From: Nocardia terpenica
Lineage (GTDB): Bacteria; Actinomycetota; Actinomycetes; Mycobacteriales; Mycobacteriaceae
Length of the DNA: 64,000 bases
Assembly (NCBI RefSeq): GCF_013186535.1
Contig: NZ_JABMCZ010000001.1
Location: 1-64,000 of the forward strand
Reading direction: 5' to 3'
The first letter of the stretch is position 1. The number at the start of each line of letters is the position of its first letter. Position numbers and translations under genes: made by a program. The notes below the pieces were generated by a model. That model was not told the origin of the DNA and searched no databases. It was given only the letters and a program-made list of their open reading frames with translations. Positions 16,572 to 24,674 of the stretch are shown here, piece after piece.

Positions 16572-16889
16572 ATGAGAATGACCGTGACGCTCGACCACGA
16601 CGTGGCCGAGCTGATCGAGCGGGCCGCTCACAGCCAGCGCCGATCCAAGAAGTCAGTCGTCAACGAGGCACTGCGCCGCGCACTGTCGGAGTCCGCCCCG
16701 GCGCCGTCCCGGCCGGACTCCGGTTCCCGGCGTGCCGATGCCGCAAGCATGACGGAGGTCCGCACCGGACGGTCGTTGGCGGGCTGGCAGGTCGATGTCG
16801 AGGACTATCGGGCGTTCAGTGAGGCCATGACTCGTTATTTCGGTCTGCCCGCGCCGCCGCCGCATCTCTATCTGGTGCGGGACAGCTGA
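16572..16889 (+). CDS. ribbon-helix-helix (CopG/Arc-like) protein
   Basis: The protein is about 105 residues long. The N-terminal 40 residues read MRMTVTLDHDVAELIERAA, then SKKSVVNEALRRAL, the strand-helix-helix pattern of RHH DNA-binding proteins, often antitoxins. The rest is a Pro/Ser-rich linker and a C-terminal tail with VDVEDYRAFSEAM. No toxin gene is adjacent (trpS follows), so an antitoxin role is not supported. Starts at 16563, 16572 and 16578 are all possible. Confidence 0.65.
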   Translation: MRMTVTLDHDVAELIERAAHSQRRSKKSVVNEALRRALSESAPAPSRPDSGSRRADAASMTEVRTGRSLAGWQVDVEDYRAFSEAMTRYFGLPAPPPHLYLVRDS

Positions 16890-16913
16890 CGGTGGCATGC
16901 GAAGATCGGGGGT

Positions 16914-17939
16914 ATGTCGAGTCCTGCTCCATCCGGTGAACGCAAGCAGCGGGTCCTGTCGGGGATCCAGCCGACCAGCGATTCCTTCCACCTCGGCAAC
17001 TACCTTGGCGCGCTGGCGCAGTGGGTCAGGATGCAGGACGACTTCGAGGCCCTGTACTTCATTCCCGACCTGCACGCCATCACCGTCCCGCAGGAGCCCA
17101 AGCAGCTGCGCAACCGCACCAAGCGGGCCGTCGCCCAACTGCTGGCCCTCGGCATCGACCCGAAGAAGTCGACGCTGTTCGTGCAGAGCCAGGTGCCCGA
17201 GCACGCCGAGCTGGCCTGGGTGCTGAGCTGCATCACCGGTTTCGGCGAGGCCGGTCGGATGACCCAGTTCAAGGACAAGTCGGCCAAGCAGGGCTCGGAC
17301 AACGCCACCGTCGGCCTGTTCACCTACCCGGTGCTGATGGCCGCCGACATCCTGCTGTACCGGGCGCACTACGTCCCGGTCGGCGAGGACCAGCGCCAGC
17401 ACCTGGAGCTGACCCGAAATCTGGCGCAGCGCTTCAACACTCGCTTCAAGAAGACCTTCGTGGTGCCCGACCCCTACATCGTGCCCGGCACCGCGAAGAT
17501 CTACGACCTGCAGGACCCCACCTCGAAGATGAGCAAGTCCGCCGCCACCGACGCGGGCCTGATCAACCTGCTCGACGATCCGAAGGCGACGGCCAAGAAG
17601 ATCCGCTCCGCGGTCACCGACACCGAGCGCGAGATCCGCTACGACCCGGAGACCAAGCCGGGCGTGAGCAACCTGCTGGTCATCCTGAGCTCCATCACCG
17701 ACACCCCCATCGTCACCCTGGAGCAGGACTACGCCGGAAAGGGTTACGGCGACCTGAAATCCGACGTGGCCGACGCCCTCGTCGAATTCGTCACTCCCCT
17801 CCAGGCCAAGGTGCAGGAATACCTGGACGACGAGGCCGAACTGGACCGCATCATCGCCTCCGGCGCCACCCGCGCCCGCGAGATCGCGAGCAACACCCTG
17901 GCTCAGGTCTACGACCGGGTCGGTTTCCTCGCCCGCTGA
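16914..17939 (+). CDS. trpS: tryptophanyl-tRNA synthetase
   Basis: This class I synthetase of 341 residues charges tRNA-Trp. The HIGH-like motif is SFHLGNYLG (residues about 23-31), GEDQRQHLELTR is the TrpRS block, and KMSKS is at about residue 203. The size matches bacterial TrpRS. The start is the ATG at 16914. Confidence 0.97.
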   Translation: MSSPAPSGERKQRVLSGIQPTSDSFHLGNYLGALAQWVRMQDDFEALYFIPDLHAITVPQEPKQLRNRTKRAVAQLLALGIDPKKSTLFVQSQVPEHAELAWVLSCITGFGEAGRMTQFKDKSAKQGSDNATVGLFTYPVLMAADILLYRAHYVPVGEDQRQHLELTRNLAQRFNTRFKKTFVVPDPYIVPGTAKIYDLQDPTSKMSKSAATDAGLINLLDDPKATAKKIRSAVTDTEREIRYDPETKPGVSNLLVILSSITDTPIVTLEQDYAGKGYGDLKSDVADALVEFVTPLQAKVQEYLDDEAELDRIIASGATRAREIASNTLAQVYDRVGFLAR

Positions 17940-18043
17940 ACCACCGGCCCCGCCGCGCGACCCGCCCGGCGGTCCCGGGCGATCGACGCGCTGCATGAAT
18001 CTGTCGCCGCGTAGTAACCAGAGATGCGACAGTAGGTGCGGCC

Positions 18044-19120
18044 GTGGCGGAGAACCCTCGCGTGGGAGCGGCAGCACCTCGCGGGGCCGAGTGGTTTCCG
18101 GGAGGCAGGGTGCTCGACAAGGTCAGGGCGCGGATCGAGCGGGAGGTGCAGGCGCGGCCGTGGCTGGATCACCTGGTGCGCGCGGGCGGCCGATTTCAGC
18201 GCCAGCGGGGCGACTACTACGCGGCGGGCATCACGTATTTCACTGTGCTGGCGCTGTTTCCGCTGCTGATGGTCCTGTTCGCGGTGGCCGGTTTCGTGCT
18301 GTCGCGCAATCCGCACCTGCTGTCGGAGATGCAGGGCAAGGTGGTGCACAACATTCCGGGCTCGCTCGGCGGGCAGCTCAACGACCTCATCGATCAGGCG
18401 ATCCGCTCCCGCACCGGGGTCGGTGTGCTCGGCCTGCTGGGCGCCTTCTACGCCGGGCTCGGCTGGATGGCCAACCTGCGCGCCGCCCTCACCGAGCAGT
18501 GGGAACAGCAAGCGCCGGAACGTAACTGGTTCGTCACCAAGCTCTCCGATCTGCTCGCCCTGGTGGGTCTGGGCCTGGCCATGGTGATTTCGATCGGCCT
18601 GTCGGTGCTGTCGGGCAGCGCCCTGGGCCAGGATCTGCTGCGGCTGGTCCACCTCGAACACGCCCCCGGCGTGAGCGCCCTGCTCACCCTGACCTCGCTG
18701 CTGCTGGCCGTGCTGGCGTCGTGGGCGGTGTTCGCCTGGATGATCGCCCGCCTGCCCCGCCAGCCGGTCACGATCGCCAGCGCCGCCAAGGCCGCCCTCA
18801 TCGCCGCGGTCGCCTTCGAGGTCTGGAAGCAGATCGCGTCCTTCTATCTGAAGAAGGTGCTCACCAGCCCCGCGGGCGTCGCCTTCGGCCCCATCATCGG
18901 CCTGATGGTCTTCGCCTACTTCACCGCCCGCATCATCCTTTTCGCCACGGCCTGGGCCGCCACGGCCAGCGAGAACATCCCCGAGGCCGATATCGCTCCG
19001 CCCGCCCCGGCCGTCATCCGACCCCGGATCGCCGTGGGCATGTCCGCGCGTACGGGCGCGGCGCTTTTCGGTGCGGGAGCCGCTGTGGCCACCCTGCTCA
19101 CCACCGCCCGCCGCCGGTAG
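18044..19120 (+). CDS. YihY/BrkB (YhjD) family inner-membrane protein
   Basis: The 358-residue protein has about six membrane segments. It has the family region YYAAGITYFTVLALFPLLMV near residue 60 and a C-terminal AFGPIIGLMVFAYFTARII block. The family was once called ribonuclease BN, which is now thought incorrect, and its function is unclear. It follows trpS as in M. tuberculosis (Rv3335c). The GTG at 18044 is the likely start. Confidence 0.88.
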   Translation: MAENPRVGAAAPRGAEWFPGGRVLDKVRARIEREVQARPWLDHLVRAGGRFQRQRGDYYAAGITYFTVLALFPLLMVLFAVAGFVLSRNPHLLSEMQGKVVHNIPGSLGGQLNDLIDQAIRSRTGVGVLGLLGAFYAGLGWMANLRAALTEQWEQQAPERNWFVTKLSDLLALVGLGLAMVISIGLSVLSGSALGQDLLRLVHLEHAPGVSALLTLTSLLLAVLASWAVFAWMIARLPRQPVTIASAAKAALIAAVAFEVWKQIASFYLKKVLTSPAGVAFGPIIGLMVFAYFTARIILFATAWAATASENIPEADIAPPAPAVIRPRIAVGMSARTGAALFGAGAAVATLLTTARRR

Positions 19121-19141
19121 CCGCGGACCGCGGCGGATCGG

Positions 19142-20449
19142 CTAGCGGCGCGGCCGTCCGGTCAGCGTCCAGGCGCCGATCAGCAGAACGACGACCAGGA
19201 CCAGTCCGCCGACGATCAGCACCATGCGCAGATTCTCGTGATGGGTGTCGGCGTGCGTGGCGGCCTCGGGTTCGTGTGGGGGCGGGGAGGCAAGGGCCAC
19301 ATTGGGATTGGACTCGTCCTCCGCGCTGCCGGGCAGGGTGCCGACCGATGCGCCCGCGGGCAGGCCGAAACCGTAGTCGAGCAGGCGGGCGGCCTGCTCC
19401 GGCGGCCGGATCGGCAGCACGTCGCCCTTCAGCAAGGTGACGACGAGCCGGTGCCCGTTGCGTTCGGCGGCGGTGACGAAGGTCTGGCGGGCGTCGTCGG
19501 TGTAGCCGGTCTTGCCGCCGAGGTCGCCGTCGTAGTCGAACAGCAGGTGGTTGTCGTTGGCGATCGCGAATCCGGGATGGTCCTTGTCGCCGGGAATCTG
19601 CGGATTGGCCGGGTAGCCAGGGAAATCGGCGTGTTCGGTGTGCACGATCCGCGCGAAGGTCGGGATGGTCATGGCCTCGCGGAAGATGGTCGCCAGATCG
19701 TAGGCCGAGACGCTCATGCCCGGCCCGTCCAGGCCGGACGGGGTGGCGGCGCGGGTGTCCAGGGCGTGCAGGTGCCTGGCCAGATCGTTCATCTTCGCGA
19801 CGGTCGCCTCCGGACCGCCGAGCTGGGTGGCGATGGCGTGCGCCGCATCGTTGCCCGAGCACATGAGCAGCGCCTGCATCAGCTGCATATTGGTGTACTG
19901 CCCACCGGGACCGATGCCCACCCGGGTGCCGTCGGCATTGGCGTCGTCCTGCGTACCGGTCACCACCTTCTGAAGATCGAGGCTGCGCAGCGCGACCGTG
20001 GCCAGCAGCGTCTTGATGGTGGAGGCCGGGCGGTAGCGCCCGTGCGGATCCTTCGCGGCCAGCACCCGGCCGGTGTCCAGGTCGGCGACCAGCCAGGCCG
20101 TGGCGGAGATGTCGCCCGGCACCGGCGGCGCACCGTCGGGCAGCACCAGCCCGCACGCGCCGAGCCGTTCGCCGCCGATCGGGGGCGACGGGACCGGCAG
20201 CGGCGGTGGCGGGGCCTCGCCGGAGGTCGGGACCTCGGAGGTGTCGATGGCCGGCGGCGGATTCGTCTTGTTCGGGCACGCATCGGTATTCGGCGTGGTG
20301 AACGTCGTCGACGGCGGCGGGGCGGGCTGGGCCGTGGCGGCGCCGAGCCCGGTCAGTGCGCTGGCACCGACGAGCCCGGCCGCGAGCGCGGCGGCCGCGA
20401 GGGAACCGGGTCTACACCGGCGATCGGGCCGGGACATGCGGGTGCTCAT
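19142..20449 (-). CDS. dacB: D-alanyl-D-alanine carboxypeptidase (DacB/PBP5-like)
   Basis: This serine peptidase trims D-Ala from peptidoglycan pentapeptides at the outer face of the membrane. It has an N-terminal signal segment (AAALAAGLVGASALTG) and a Pro-rich linker. The penicillin-binding motifs are STIK (SxxK), SGN in CSGNDAA and KTG in GGKTGYTDD. A C-terminal transmembrane anchor (LRMVLIVGGLVLVVVLLIGA) is followed by basic residues. The ATG at 20449 is taken as the start. A GTG at 20470 is possible. Confidence 0.93.
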   Translation of the reverse strand: MSTRMSRPDRRCRPGSLAAAALAAGLVGASALTGLGAATAQPAPPPSTTFTTPNTDACPNKTNPPPAIDTSEVPTSGEAPPPPLPVPSPPIGGERLGACGLVLPDGAPPVPGDISATAWLVADLDTGRVLAAKDPHGRYRPASTIKTLLATVALRSLDLQKVVTGTQDDANADGTRVGIGPGGQYTNMQLMQALLMCSGNDAAHAIATQLGGPEATVAKMNDLARHLHALDTRAATPSGLDGPGMSVSAYDLATIFREAMTIPTFARIVHTEHADFPGYPANPQIPGDKDHPGFAIANDNHLLFDYDGDLGGKTGYTDDARQTFVTAAERNGHRLVVTLLKGDVLPIRPPEQAARLLDYGFGLPAGASVGTLPGSAEDESNPNVALASPPPHEPEAATHADTHHENLRMVLIVGGLVLVVVLLIGAWTLTGRPRR

Positions 20450-20512
20450 CGCTCGAGAGCTTATGCGCACTCGTCCCGGATCGCCCAGGTCGCCCTCCGG
20501 ATCACAAAAGCA

Positions 20513-20562
20513 TTGACAGCGTCTCCAAAATGAGAGTTACTATCAAAAAGTAGAAACTCTCA
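20513..20562 (+). promoter_or_regulatory. promoter with overlapping palindromic operator for the DHA2 exporter-TetR operon
   Basis: A consensus -35 TTGACA (20513-20518) is followed by TACTAT (20538-20543) at 19-bp spacing. A 32-bp inverted repeat, TGAGAGTT (20531-20538) and AACTCTCA (20555-20562), covers the -10 region, and an inner ACT/AGT pair extends the symmetry. The site is placed to block transcription of the exporter and of the TetR gene at 22224, its probable ligand-responsive repressor. Confidence 0.72.
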
Positions 20563-20578
20563 ACTGATGAGGTGTGTC

Positions 20579-22234
20579 ATGAAGGCGAATGCACGGAGCG
20601 GAACTCCGATCGCGGCCGGGACGAGGGGACACGGCCCCGGGGGAGAGGGCCGCGTCCCGGGGGAGACCCGCCCCGACCGCACGGACGGCAGCACGGTTCC
20701 GGACGGAGGGCGGGGATCGTCCGGAACCGCCGGGGCGGGCCCGGCCCGCTGGCTGGCCCTCGGCGCGCTGGCGACGGCCATGCTCACCATCGGCCTGGAC
20801 ACCACGGTGCTGGTCGTCGCGCTGCCCACGATGGCGGTCGACCTGCACACGAATACCGCTGCGCTGCAATGGTTCACCACCGCCTACACGCTCACGCTGG
20901 CCGCGCTCATGCTGCCCGCCGGGGCGCTGGGCGACCGCTACGGCCGCAAGCGGTTCCTGCTCGCGGCGATGGCGCTGTTCGGCCTCGCCTCGATCTGGTG
21001 CACGGTGGCGTCCTCGTCCGGTGAGCTGATCGCGGCCCGGGCGCTGCTGGGCGTGGGCGCGGCGGCCATGATGCCGCTGTCGATGTCGGTGCTCCCGGCC
21101 ATGTTCCCGGACCGGGCCGAACGGCAACGGGCCCTGACGATCTGGGTCTCCTCGACCGCGCTCGGGCTGCCGCTGGGCCCGATCGTGGGCGGCTGGCTGC
21201 TGCAGCACTTCTGGTGGGGCTCGGTGTTCCTGATCAATGTGCCGCTGGTGATCGTCGGACTGGTCGCCATCGCGGTGCTGGTTCCGGAATCGCGCAGCGA
21301 CAACGTCTTTCGCATCGATCTGCCCGGCGTGGTGCTGTCGGCGGGCGGAATGCTCGGCCTGACCTACGGTTTCATCCGGCTCGGTCAGGGCTGGGGCGAC
21401 GGCGCGGGCTGGTCGGCCGCGGCGGCGGGCGTGGTCGCGCTGGCGGCCTTCGTCGGATGGCAGCGGCGCGCGGCGCACCCGCTGGTGCACCTGGGCCTGT
21501 TCGAAACCGCCGGATTTCGTTGGGGCACCGCATATTCCATTGTCGTCAACTTCGCCATGCTCGGCCTGTTCTTCACCGTGCCGCAGTTCTTCCAGGCGGT
21601 GCTGGGTGTCGACTCGCTGGGCAGCGGGCTGCGACTGCTGCCGGTGATCGGCGGCCTGGTGGTCGGCACCCGCGTCGTGGACAAGCTGCTGCCCCGAGCC
21701 GGGGTCCGGGTGGTGCTGACCGCCGGGTTCGCGGTGCTGACCGCCAGTCTGGTCATGGGCGCGCTCACCCGCGTGGACAGGGGATACCCCTACACCGCCG
21801 TCTGGATGAGCGTGCTCGGCCTCGGCATGGGACTGGTCATGCCCGCGGCCATGGGCATGGCGATGGGCGAGCTCACCGCGGAGCGCTCCGGCTCGGGATC
21901 GGCGCTGCTGCAGGCGCTTCGGCAGGCCGCGGGCACCATCGGCGTCGCGGTGCTCGGCACGGTGCTGTCCGCGCAGTACCGCTCGGGCCTCGGGGCCGAC
22001 AACCGGCCGCCGCTGTCGGACAACGTGAACGCGGGCGTCGCGGTCGCGCACAAGCTCGGCGATCCGGGGCTGCTCGGCCACGTGCAGACGGCGTTCGTGA
22101 GCGGCATGGGCGCGATGCTGTGGGTGTGCGCGGGGATCTGCGCGCTCGCGGCCGTGCTCGCGGCGCTGTTCGTGCACGGCCGGTCGGGCGCGGCGCCCGA
22201 CACCCATGCGGGAGAATCGGTGCATGTCGGCTGA
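20579..22234 (+). CDS. MFS drug exporter, DHA2 family (EmrB/QacA type, 14 segments)
   Basis: The roughly 551-residue protein has a hydrophilic Gly/Arg-rich N-terminus (about 55 residues) and then 14 predicted membrane segments. DHA2 signatures are LDTTVLVVALPTM in helix 1 and GALGDRYGRKRFL between helices 2 and 3. It probably exports drugs or a toxic metabolite. GAGGTG lies just before the ATG at 20579, better placed than for the ATG at 20567. It overlaps the downstream TetR gene by 11 bp, so the two are co-transcribed. Confidence 0.9.
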   Translation: MKANARSGTPIAAGTRGHGPGGEGRVPGETRPDRTDGSTVPDGGRGSSGTAGAGPARWLALGALATAMLTIGLDTTVLVVALPTMAVDLHTNTAALQWFTTAYTLTLAALMLPAGALGDRYGRKRFLLAAMALFGLASIWCTVASSSGELIAARALLGVGAAAMMPLSMSVLPAMFPDRAERQRALTIWVSSTALGLPLGPIVGGWLLQHFWWGSVFLINVPLVIVGLVAIAVLVPESRSDNVFRIDLPGVVLSAGGMLGLTYGFIRLGQGWGDGAGWSAAAAGVVALAAFVGWQRRAAHPLVHLGLFETAGFRWGTAYSIVVNFAMLGLFFTVPQFFQAVLGVDSLGSGLRLLPVIGGLVVGTRVVDKLLPRAGVRVVLTAGFAVLTASLVMGALTRVDRGYPYTAVWMSVLGLGMGLVMPAAMGMAMGELTAERSGSGSALLQALRQAAGTIGVAVLGTVLSAQYRSGLGADNRPPLSDNVNAGVAVAHKLGDPGLLGHVQTAFVSGMGAMLWVCAGICALAAVLAALFVHGRSGAAPDTHAGESVHVG

Positions 22235-22844
22235 CTCCCAGGCACCGCCAGCGCAGGCCCATTCGGGTGCATCGTCGCCCCGGATGGGTCTGCGCGAGCG
22301 CAAGAAGGAACGCACCCGTCGCACCATCCGCACCGTGGCCATGCGGTTGTTCCGGGAGCAGGGCTACGCGGAGACCACGGTCGAGCAGATCGCGGAGGCG
22401 GCGGACATCTCGCCGAGCACGTTCTTCCGCTACTTCCCGTCCAAGGAGCAGGTGGTCCTGGCCGACGATCTCGATCCGATCCTGATCCGGGCCGTCGAGG
22501 CGCAGCCGCCGGAGCTGTCGCCGCTGGAGGCGCTCGAGCGCGGCGTGTTCGAGGTCTTCGACGCGTTGGGCAGCGAGGAATTCGAATTCGAACGCCAGCG
22601 CACCCGGCTGGTCTACGGCGTCCCGGAACTGCGCGGGGTCGTCATCCAGGAGACCGAGCGCAATATCGCGATGATCGCCGATCTGGTCGCCCGCCGCACG
22701 GGCCACGCGGCGGACTCGCTCGAGGTGCGCGCGTTCGCCGGGGCGATGATCGGCGCCATGATGACGGTCATCGACGACGGCGAACTCGACCTCGACCGGT
22801 TGAAGCGGGTCGTGGCCTTCCTGAAGGCCGGAATGCCGCTGTGA
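22224..22844 (+). CDS. TetR family regulator, likely repressor of the adjacent exporter
   Basis: The 206-residue protein has an N-terminal HTH, RTIRTVAMRLFREQGYAETT followed by VEQIAEAADISPSTFFRYFPSKEQVV, at about residues 30-80. The Phe-rich FRYFPSKE turn is common in actinobacterial drug-efflux TetRs. The start overlaps the exporter's end, and a palindrome covers the promoter of the pair, so autoregulation is likely. GGGAGA precedes the ATG at 22224. Confidence 0.9.
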   Translation: MSADSQAPPAQAHSGASSPRMGLRERKKERTRRTIRTVAMRLFREQGYAETTVEQIAEAADISPSTFFRYFPSKEQVVLADDLDPILIRAVEAQPPELSPLEALERGVFEVFDALGSEEFEFERQRTRLVYGVPELRGVVIQETERNIAMIADLVARRTGHAADSLEVRAFAGAMIGAMMTVIDDGELDLDRLKRVVAFLKAGMPL

Positions 22845-22845
22845 C

Positions 22846-23739
22846 TCAGGCGAGTCCGGCGGTGGCCCGCTGCCGCGCGACCACGTCGTCGGTCATGGTG
22901 GCGAAGAACCCGCCCACCACGTCCTCGATCTCGGAGATCGATTTCGCGCAGTAGAGCACCGGCTGGTAGTGGGTGATGTCGTAGACGGCGGTGCCCATCT
23001 CGGTGATGTTCAGCGGGCGGAGCTCCGCGTCGCGGAACTCCTCGATCTCACCGTAGGACGACAGCAGGCCCGCGCCGTAACATCGCACCTCGCCCCGCTC
23101 CCGGACCACGCCGAACTCCATGGAGAACCAGAACACGTCGGCCAGGAACTTCAGTGCCGCATCGGTTTCCAGCCGCGCCACCGCCGCGCCCACCTCGGCG
23201 TAGATGGCCGCGAACCGCGGGCTCGCCAATTGGTTCGCGTGCCCGATGATTTCGTGGATGGCATCGGGCTCCGGGGTGTACAGCGGCGCCGAGTGATGCC
23301 GAATGTACTGGGTGGAGTGGAAGGTTCGGTCCGCGAACGAGCCGAAGAACTGCCGCAGCGGGACCAGCCCGGCCGCGGGCACATAGCGAAAACCGCTGAG
23401 CGGCACCAGCTTCGCCGTCACCTCGTCGAGTTGCGGGATGTGGTCGACCGGCAGGCCCAGACGCTCTTGTCCCGCAAGCACTTCCGCCGAGGCGAGCTTG
23501 CGGTGCTTGCGCGCCAGTTCGGCGGAGACGATCCGCCACACCTCTTCTTCCTCGTCGGTGTAGGCGATGCGGGGGAGCGGCCCACCGTCCCGGTAGGACA
23601 GCGCCTGGGCGGCGATCCCATTGCGGCGGGCCCGGTACTCCGGGTCGTGCACACCAGGGTGCTCGTCGCTCAGGTGCACCGTCACGCCACCGTCGGTCGT
23701 CGTGGTCACCGGCGAGTACAGCTGAGCTTCGTTGAACAT
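22846..23739 (-). CDS. phhA: phenylalanine 4-monooxygenase
   Basis: This pterin- and iron-dependent aromatic amino acid hydroxylase makes tyrosine from phenylalanine. Iron ligands are His162 and His167 in HEIIGH and Glu208 in FSMEFG. RTFHSTQYIRHHSAPLYTPE is the conserved active-site stretch. At 297 residues it is the monomeric bacterial type without a regulatory domain. The ATG at 23739 gives MFNEAQLYSPV. An IdeR/DtxR half-site-like sequence (GCTAACCTAG near 23806) lies upstream. It is weak evidence for iron control. Confidence 0.94.
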   Translation of the reverse strand: MFNEAQLYSPVTTTTDGGVTVHLSDEHPGVHDPEYRARRNGIAAQALSYRDGGPLPRIAYTDEEEEVWRIVSAELARKHRKLASAEVLAGQERLGLPVDHIPQLDEVTAKLVPLSGFRYVPAAGLVPLRQFFGSFADRTFHSTQYIRHHSAPLYTPEPDAIHEIIGHANQLASPRFAAIYAEVGAAVARLETDAALKFLADVFWFSMEFGVVRERGEVRCYGAGLLSSYGEIEEFRDAELRPLNITEMGTAVYDITHYQPVLYCAKSISEIEDVVGGFFATMTDDVVARQRATAGLA

Positions 23740-23834
23740 GACTCGATGCAAGCACCGCTGGACCGATCCGACAACAACCGTCGAGCCATCTGGACAATTT
23801 GCCTAGCTAACCTAGGTTGTCGAGCGGCCTCCGG

Positions 23835-23900
23835 ATTCCGGCCGAAAGCGCGCCGGAATGACGAGAGCGCTCCGTCATCCCGGCGGGTTTTCGGCCGAAA
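23835..23900. repeat. head-and-tail palindromic repeat, locus 7 (degenerate convergent pair)
   Basis: Head 1 (23835-23859, plus) has arms ATTCCGGC and GCCGGAAT with a CGAAAGCGC loop. Head 2 (about 23876-23900, minus) is degenerate, with TTTCGGCC and GAAAACCC before GCCGGGA. It touches the sdhB stop codon in sdhB orientation. The short tails face each other. This is the most diverged locus of the family. Confidence 0.6.
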
Positions 23901-24674
23901 TCAGCGGGCGAACAGCAGGGCGCGCTTGACTTCCTGGATGGCCTTGGTGACCTCGATGCCGCGCGGGCACGCGTCGGTGCAGTTGAAGGTGGTGCGGCAG
24001 CGCCACACGCCCTCGACGTCGTTGAGGATGTCCAGGCGCTCGCGGGCGCCCTCGTCGCGGCTGTCGAAGATGAAGCGGTGCGCGTTCACGATCGCGGCCG
24101 GGCCGAAGTAGCTGCCGTCGTTCCAGTACACCGGGCACGAGGTGGTGCAGCAGGCGCACAGGATGCACTTGGTGGTGTCGTCGAAGCGGGCGCGGTCGGC
24201 CTGCGACTGGATGCGCTCGCGGGTGGGCTCGTTGCCGTGCGTGATCAGGTACGGCTTGACCGCGCGGAACGCGTCGAAGAACGGCTCCATGTTCACCACG
24301 AGATCCTTCTCCACGGGCAGGCCGCGGATGGGCTCGACGGTGACGGTCAGCGCCTTGCCACCCTTGGGCAGCATGTCGCTCATCAGCACCTTGCACGCCA
24401 GCCGGTTGACGCCGTTGATGCGCATGGCGTCCGAACCGCAGACGCCGTGCGCGCACGAGCGCCGGAAGGTGAGCGTGCCGTCCAGGTAGGACTTGATGTA
24501 GATGAGCACGTTCAGGAAGCGGTCGGTCGGCAGCACCGGCACCTGGAACGAATCCCAGTGCGCGCCTTTGCCGTCCTCGGGATTGAACCGCGCCACCTTG
24601 ACGGTGATCATGGTCGCCCCGGCGGGAACGGGGGCGGGCTTCTGTCCTGCGGGAGCTTCGGCTACGGCAGTCAT
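23901..24674 (-). CDS. sdhB: succinate dehydrogenase iron-sulfur subunit
   Basis: The 257-residue electron-transfer subunit carries a plant-type [2Fe-2S] site (SCAHGVCGSDAM with a later LAC) and bacterial ferredoxin-type sites CILCACCTTSCP and CTDACPRGI for the [4Fe-4S] and [3Fe-4S] clusters. It passes electrons from SdhA FADH2 to the membrane quinone. The start overlaps the sdhA stop by one base. It is the last gene of sdhCDAB. Confidence 0.97.
   Translation of the reverse strand: MTAVAEAPAGQKPAPVPAGATMITVKVARFNPEDGKGAHWDSFQVPVLPTDRFLNVLIYIKSYLDGTLTFRRSCAHGVCGSDAMRINGVNRLACKVLMSDMLPKGGKALTVTVEPIRGLPVEKDLVVNMEPFFDAFRAVKPYLITHGNEPTRERIQSQADRARFDDTTKCILCACCTTSCPVYWNDGSYFGPAAIVNAHRFIFDSRDEGARERLDILNDVEGVWRCRTTFNCTDACPRGIEVTKAIQEVKRALLFAR

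Noticed and set aside
16572..16889. Type II toxin-antitoxin locus based on the RHH protein
   Set aside because: The genes on both sides are a barstar-like inhibitor and trpS. No toxin of the PIN, RelE or MazF type is adjacent.
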